A stretch of 64,000 nt of DNA from Helicostylum pulchrum (lineage: Eukaryota; Mucoromycota; Mucoromycetes; Mucorales; Mucoraceae). Location of the stretch: positions 345,001-409,000 of the forward strand of contig JAIXMO010000011.1 of NCBI GenBank assembly GCA_025677825.1, written 5' to 3'. Each line of letters begins with the position of its first letter. Within the stretch, counting starts at the first letter, position 1. This document shows positions 58,555 through 64,000 of the stretch, piece after piece. Under the pieces are notes generated by a model. It was not told the origin of the DNA. It searched no databases and saw only the letters and a list, made by a program, of their open reading frames with translations. The position numbers and the translations under genes were made by a program.

Positions 58555-60358
58555 ATGCCACCTCATTCAGGACCACCAAGAAAGAATAACAATAAAAACG
58601 ATATAAAGTCACTGAGACAACTTTATAGATCGAGTTTACCTTCTTTAACTGAACTATTTCCAAACTGGAGCCAAGACGATTTATTATTTGTCATGGATGA
58701 ATGTCAAGGTGAACTCGATCTGGCCATCATAAGAATATCAGAAGGTGAGAATTCCCTTTTTTACTGTTATTATACTATACAGTTTAAAAAAAAAATCATA
58801 TTAAACTTAGATATTTACTCTCTCGTTAGGTCACGCCAATCAATGGGGACAGGTGAAATCAAAGAAGCCTAAAGTGAAGAAACCGTTTAGAGGTAAAACA
58901 ATACAAATACGTCTTTTTTTTTTCTTATGTAACCTTTTTTTGTTGTGTCTGTACAGACTCTTCTGCGCTTGGTAAAGGAAAAAACACTCGTAAGAATATA
59001 TATATATATTTAGAAATAAGCATATTCTAAACGCAACTTGCTAATAACACTCATAAGAAAAAGAAAATAAACCTCGTAAGGCTCACCAAAAACAAGAAAA
59101 GCCTCGTGATATACAACCACCTCAGCCTTCATGGGCAAGTATCCTTCGAGGTCCAGTAAAGCTAGAAGATACCACTGACAATACTACCGAGAAATCTGTC
59201 ATCGATCCCACAAAAGAAACTGCGCAGGAACCAACACAACATCACGTACAGGAAGAATCCGTACCTGAGTCTGTACAAGAAGAAGAAAAAGTAACTGTAG
59301 AACAGGTAACGGAACCTATCAAAGTAGTAGCAGTAGTAGAGCAAGTAAGTGTAGAAGAAGAACCTGTACTTGAAGAAGAAGAGCCAGTACCAGAGCCAGT
59401 GCAAGTACCAGAACCAGTACAAGAGCCAGTATCAGAACCCGTCACAGTAGTAGAACCAGTAAAGAAAATCGAGCAAATACATACCGTAAGAAAGTCTACA
59501 GTGAGAAGATTAAATCAAGTGGAAGCCGTTGTTTTACCAAGCAATCAAACCGTTCCTCTCTCTACCGTCAATGTACAATTTGGAAGCTTAAACCTATCCA
59601 ACGGAGAAGAGAAGCCTATAGACCCACCACCCGCCGCCGTTGTTTCAGAAGCACCTATTGTTGAAGTGATAAAGACACCCATTGTAGAAAAAGTCAAAAC
59701 ACCTGTTGTTGTACAAAAGCAAGAACCAATAACGCAAACACCTGTCATTGAACCACAATCTCAGCCCGCTGGATTAGTTGCTCATAAAGCGCCTCTTCAA
59801 CCTCAAGAATATTACAACCACGTTGTACCTGAATATAATATGTACAGCACCATGGAACAAAGAATGAATTATTATGATCCATCCGTGTACGCACAATCTC
59901 CTTCCATGACATCTAATCATTTATTTCCACGTGAAAAATATATTGCACAACAACAACAGCACCAGCAACAAGAAGCAGGTTATTACCCATACTATTATCA
60001 ACAACAATATCAACAACCTCTTCCACCTCCTCCTCCACCGCTTCCTCAAGCATCTGTATTAGGATATCCATATGTAAATAAACCAATGTATCCTGTCTAT
60101 AAACCCACTTCTGCTAACGAATATCCTCCCTTTGAAAACGATATGATCCCTCAACAACCTAATATGATGCCATTTGATAAACAGCAACAACAACAATACC
60201 ATTTACAACAAAAGCAAATGGACATGTATTATCAGCAACCTCAAACACAACCTCAACAACAACAACCACCACCACCACAACAACAACAACAACAACCACA
60301 ACAATATCCTTCATATTATTACCCACAACAGTCAAGGCCTTATTGGCACCAAGCATAA
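58555..60358 (+). CDS. RNA polymerase II degradation factor Def1-like
   Basis: Four exons (58555-58744, 58830-58892, 58957-58989, then from 59058 or 59064 to 60358) give about 526-528 residues. A CUE-type ubiquitin-binding domain at about 30-65 (LTELFPNWSQDDLLFVMDE) runs into GHANQWGQVKSKKPK, the Def1 signature. A long Glu/Val/Pro-rich middle part contains repeats of EPVxEPV, and the C-terminus is Pro/Gln/Tyr-rich with polyQ, as in Def1. In yeast, Def1 promotes ubiquitylation and removal of stalled Pol II, and its C-terminal part is processed so that the N-terminus can enter the nucleus. Two in-phase acceptors make the start of exon 4 uncertain by six bases. Confidence 0.88.
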
Positions 60359-60735
60359 TTTGTTTTTTATTTTATATATACGTGTTTATTGGTTTATAAT
60401 AAAGGAAAAAAAAAAGACCCGCTTAATTATAAAACCCAATATTTGCATCCAAATCGATGGGTTTTGAGTAGATTGTGAGGGGGAAAAAAAAAAACGAGAA
60501 AAACAATCTTCTGGTTTTTATTTTTATTTTCATTTCTTGCCTTTTTTTTAATGGCGTTGCTCTTTATTTATTTCGTCAAGCCATTTTTTTTTAAAGGAGT
60601 TTTTGCATTCTAACACATTATTTATACACATCAATGTATATAAGTATATCTTACATAGTCTTATACCCAGGGTGAACATAATTTTGTTAGTTATTTTTAT
60701 AAAGCTTGATTATTACAAGCACGTGCTAAAGGTAT
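60359..60735. other. Intergenic region after Def1
   Basis: No gene seen. It includes the Def1 3' end (T-rich, near 60360-60410) and short A/T runs. Confidence 0.5.
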
Positions 60736-61243
60736 GAAGGACAATACTTACCTTCAATGTTGATACGACTAGTTACAATATTATTCAATGGTTTAAACTG
60801 GATAAATTTCAACCGGAAAGAGTTTTTACATCACATTGGATATCTACCGAATTATTCAACTTATTTTAACTCTCTTTTCCACAATCACCTTTTGGTCTTT
60901 ATTTGCGCTTGTAATAATTTATACTTCATTCGAAGGTTTTTTTGTTTCTTTTACAGTACCGTTGTCGTATTCAAGTAAGCATTTCTATCACGCGCAAAAA
61001 AACAATTCAATCTACTAAAACATTGAAATAGTGTATTAACACCTGTCGTTTTCTGGTCTCCTTTAAACGTCACTGGTTATACTGCAGGTAAACTACTTTT
61101 TTTTTTTTCTGCACTAAGTAAAAAATCAAACATCACTAATATCTACTATATATGTTGCATGGTTAACCTGGATAAACGTATCTGTTTATGGTCTCTCATT
61201 ATTTACCATGATGACGGATGTTATTTTGAATCGCATGAATTGA
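60736..61243 (+). pseudogene. Truncated second copy of the AIG1/FAR-17a-like gene
   Basis: In one plus-strand frame the segment IIQWFKLDKFQPERVFTSHW matches IIHWFGFDRFEPERAVTSHF of the gene at 44175-45439. A stop and frame change near 60870 interrupt it; the next frame resumes with a hydrophobic stretch (LFALVIIYTSF). A donor after TATTCAA at about 60973 and an acceptor at about 61038 then join to VLTPVVFWSPL, matching TPVVFWALL at the same intron position and phase. A further intron (donor at about 61089) leads to a helix ending VILNRMN and a stop, matching VIFNRM. The part for the last helices and the tail is absent. It is a decayed paralogue with three recognisable exons. Confidence 0.65.
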
Positions 61244-61338
61244 CCTGATTCATAAGACGATAAAAGCTATATAATAAACAAAGTGTTAAAAATATGTAAT
61301 TTGTTTACACAAACAAAAAAATGACACAAAATACTTAC

Positions 61339-61899
61339 CTTACAAATGATCATGTGGATTGTATATGGATCAGATAATACCTCTATTAAATTATATAACA
61401 CCAATTTGGATAAGATTTCACGTACTAAATGTCTTACACAATCACTTTGACAACCCTTGGGTTGTAATAGAGCTTTCAATAAGGATTCAGTTAATAATCT
61501 TAGGTATTCTTGTTCGCGATGTTCAACAGGCTGTAATGCAAAATGCGGTTGCATACCGTGAAATGACTCAGATAATGACTCGCAACCACTACCGTGATCT
61601 ATGTACACTCTTTTCTTTGTCTGTCTGTAGTCGTGATAGTGTAGTGTTAAAGGTTTAGGTAAATCCAACAAGACGAGTTCTGTTCAATCCACCTTGTTGA
61701 ATACTTTTTTTGTTAATAACAATTATTTAACAATAATGTTTTTTTTTATAAATTTACCTCTTGGAATAGTCTTTTCTCTAACTTTTGAACAAGTAAAGTT
61801 GATATATCGAGAATTTCAGTTGAAATGTCTTCGTCCGTAGTGAGCATTCGGTACCATGGATAAATGAAATCTCGTAAAAGTAAAGCAAAATAATTTACA
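61339..61899 (-). pseudogene. PXA-domain (sorting nexin type) fragment with nonsense codon
   Basis: Two exons (61758-61899, 61339-61692) read as a PXA domain: LLRDFIYPWYRMLTTDED, LEKRLFQE, then VD*TELVLLDLPKPLTLHYHDYR and YLRLLTESLLKALL, HLVREILSKLVL and LSDPYTIH. PXA domains occur in Mdm1/SNX13/SNX25-type sorting nexins that tether membranes at contact sites. Where Trp is expected (VDWxEL), the codon is TGA (61684-61686). RGS and PX regions, and the N-terminal membrane anchor, were not found. A good donor follows at 61338, but no next exon was identified. It is a broken, partial gene. Confidence 0.65.
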
Positions 61900-62245
61900 C
61901 TAAGTATGTTAGTATAATGTTATTGTTTTACAAAGATAGAGTTTTTGTTACTGTATAATTGTTTTAAATAAGGAAGGAGATATTTTCTGCATGTCCTGAC
62001 ATATTATGTTAATAATATATTTGTTATCGTTGATGCGTGGTTAATGTATTATTTAATGACCATGGGTGTTCCTATTCTTTTATCCAGAGCAGCCAATTCT
62101 GCTCTAGATTATTCCGTATGGATTTCGGTGTTGATAATAATATATAGGATATGTATTATTATTGACATATGTAGGTTTTTTATTATTAAGATTGTGTTTT
62201 ATATATTTATTATGATTATTTATATGTTCTATATAAATATCATCC

Positions 62246-63892
62246 TCAGATACGACAAGTTCCCTTGACTGATTCAATTTTTCGTCGTTTTGATTCAGTC
62301 AATTCATGGTTGGCGCCGTGATATTTAATGTTGTTGACGTTGTTTACAAAAGGGTTAAAGATCGGATCAAATATGGCAAGGTTAAAAGTATCTTCTGTCA
62401 TCTCTAACGGATTACAATTGTACGTAACTATGTTCAATAGATTCTCAAGCATCTGATGGCATCTTTTGACATTATCACTGTATGTATTTTTTTCCTTGAT
62501 TGCTTGAAGTAGGTTGGCAGCAGAACCAAGTGATTTTTTTGGCAGTTTTTGACACTTCTGTTACATTTGCTGCAATAATATCTTCATCAACATTCAAGAT
62601 CGTGTTACCTTTTGTAATATTATCAATATGTTCTTGTACAATCGCTTCCCAGTCTTCGAAATTAAAGCCATATTGTTCAGCGTATTCGCATCCAATAATC
62701 ATTATACCATTAATCGACAATGTTTCAGCGGGATTGTTAAACTTTTCGTTGTATGAAAATTGCTTTAATACATTTTTTTTTATAAGTATTAAGCTTAGTA
62801 ATTATTTGAGCAAAGTGTTAGTCTTGTGGTATTGTAATTGGATCATTAGCAACATCTTTTAACAAAGGATGACTCGTCTGTCGTAAGAAGATTAGATAGT
62901 TAACTAGTAAAAGCATATAATAAGACTTACGGCGAAAAAAGAAACACGCACAGAATCACATACTACTAATTGCCATTTTTTTATTTCGCTGTATGAGACA
63001 ACAAGTTCCTTTATATTTTCAAATATTTGAACAGCTGTATGAATATCCTTGATTGCTTTTTTTGTCGGATTCTTCGTTTCTACCTCTAGTATTTTTACAT
63101 TCGAAAAATGTCCCAGAACGTGTGCACCCCAATCATAGCGAAACATTCTCGAGTCGAGTACTGGCGTTTTCGTCATTTTTATCTTGATTTCTGAATGATC
63201 AGGACGCGAACTCGGAAAAAACAATAATTTACATTAGCATTCCTTATATAGAATCGGGATATCAATCCTCAAAAATGACCGTTTTTAAAAAAGTTGAAGA
63301 TTTGAAAGCACTTTTAAAAAATGCTTTCTATGTGATTTTTGTTGCTTCGAGAATTCCTTTACAGTAGCAAACACATCAGTCACATCTTTTTCTTGGCTAT
63401 AAGCTTCGATATAACGAAAACTTTTGTTGTAGTATCGTCGAATTTGCAAAGGGAGTTCGCCGATTGATTGCCGATGTAGAAGCCATTCCGAACCTTATCC
63501 TCATCATTACCAATTGCGCCTGCGTTCATGTTCATGCGGTTGGCGACAAGAGCATCTTTTGCAAAAGCTTTATGATTGCTGCTTTGATCGAAAAGGAAAA
63601 CAGCAACCATGTCTTGGTGAAGAAAATCGAAAAGAGCCGTCGTGTTTTATCAAAAAGAAAAAAAGGGGGGAAATCGGAGCTAAAAGTTGAAGGTTTAAAA
63701 GTAGATGTATTCTAGAAGGGGGAGAGAAAGAACAAACTGTCTCATACCATAATTTACATACAATAGCTCTTGTAAGTCTTCCAAATGTAAACATTTAAAG
63801 ATAAACAACCAGATCTCTCGAGGTAGTCTACAGATGTTGAGCGTTAAATCAGTGCTTCTATTCATACTACTGTAGTTTTCTAGGGAATACAT
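62246..63892 (-). pseudogene. Degenerate F-box gene
   Basis: Minus-strand frames from 63892 downward give an F-box-like start (CRLPREIWLFIFKCLHLEDL), then after a frame break a block at 62904-63224 (SRPDHSEIKIKMTKTPVLDSRMF, GHFSNVKILEV), a donor after SFFA and an acceptor at about 62882, then TSHPLLKDVAND to a TAA at about 62821. More blocks follow (AETLSINGIMIIGCEYAEQY; LENLLNIVTYNCNPLEMTED) after one-base shifts in A-runs near 62778 and 62510. The order suits an F-box protein with a Leu-rich C-terminal region, different from the palindrome copies. Whether all blocks come from one ancestor gene is inferred. Confidence 0.5.
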
Positions 63893-64000
63893 AAAAAAAA
63901 CCTGTATTCCATTTTATTTTGAGCTTATCTTAGAAGGTAGCCTACACAGCCAGGTGAAAAACCTGAAATTACCCAAACAAATGGATATATAAAGCAACTA

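Noticed and set aside
1..64000. CRISPR arrays, rRNA genes or bacterial operons
   Set aside because: No spaced identical repeats, no rRNA signatures, and all genes have spliceosomal introns; the DNA is eukaryotic nuclear.

Overview
The window is nuclear DNA of a filamentous fungus, most likely of the Mucoromycota and close to the Mucorales. The evidence is AT-rich DNA with very long poly-A/poly-T runs, short introns (about 40-110 nt, GT...AG, often with a T-tract before AG), fungal-type gene content (161-residue tropomyosin, Def1, Rrn6-like, Git1-like transporter, ERT1/AcuK-type Zn2Cys6 factor) and lineage-typical families (expanded F-box proteins, repeated C2H2 fingers, a conserved hypothetical with a nuclease-like signature). 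The species cannot be named from the sequence alone. Exon coordinates were derived by hand from splice sites and reading phase.

Layout. 0.25-1.3 kb: C2H2 factor (-). 2.8-8 kb: decayed DNA with a frameshifted nuclease-like gene, an abutting non-LTR reverse-transcriptase relic and a zinc-ribbon/RuvC-III relic that looks like a Fanzor (eukaryotic TnpB relative). 8.1-36.4 kb: dense housekeeping block: tropomyosin, a CAJ1-like J-protein, a DHTKD1-like 2-oxoacid dehydrogenase E1, an Rrn6-like Pol I factor, a tiny secreted peptide, an AcuK-type regulator, a Vid21/Eaf1-like NuA4 subunit, an orphan calcineurin-A tail gene, Bud31, a mitochondrial carrier, a GPI-type acidic surface protein, a reticulon, sulfiredoxin, an SGNH lipase and an acyl-CoA oxidase. 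36.7 kb: C2H2 protein. 39.3-43.7 kb: a roughly 2-kb-arm inverted repeat carrying two F-box genes. 44.2-48.5 kb: an AIG1/FAR-17a-like membrane protein and a TMEM62-like phosphoesterase. 48.7-51.8 kb: a small unknown spliced gene and decayed fragments. 51.8-53.7 kb: Git1-like transporter. 53.7-56.6 kb: gene desert. 56.6-60.4 kb: membrane J-protein, a disordered protein and Def1. 60.7-64 kb: a cluster of gene relics (second AIG1-like copy, PXA-domain fragment, F-box relic).

Functional themes: transcription and chromatin (Rrn6-like, Vid21, Def1, AcuK, two C2H2 proteins, Bud31 splicing factor), peroxisomal and mitochondrial metabolism (acyl-CoA oxidase, DHTKD1, carrier, gluconeogenic regulator), redox (sulfiredoxin), and membrane shaping and lipid handling (reticulon, SGNH lipase, Git1). 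These genes are not organised as operons. The most unusual points are the Fanzor-like relic, the F-box palindrome with a sharp 1,221-bp homogenised core, the orphan calcineurin calmodulin-binding tail, and single-base homopolymer frameshifts that affect accessory families while the reconstructed housekeeping genes stay in frame.
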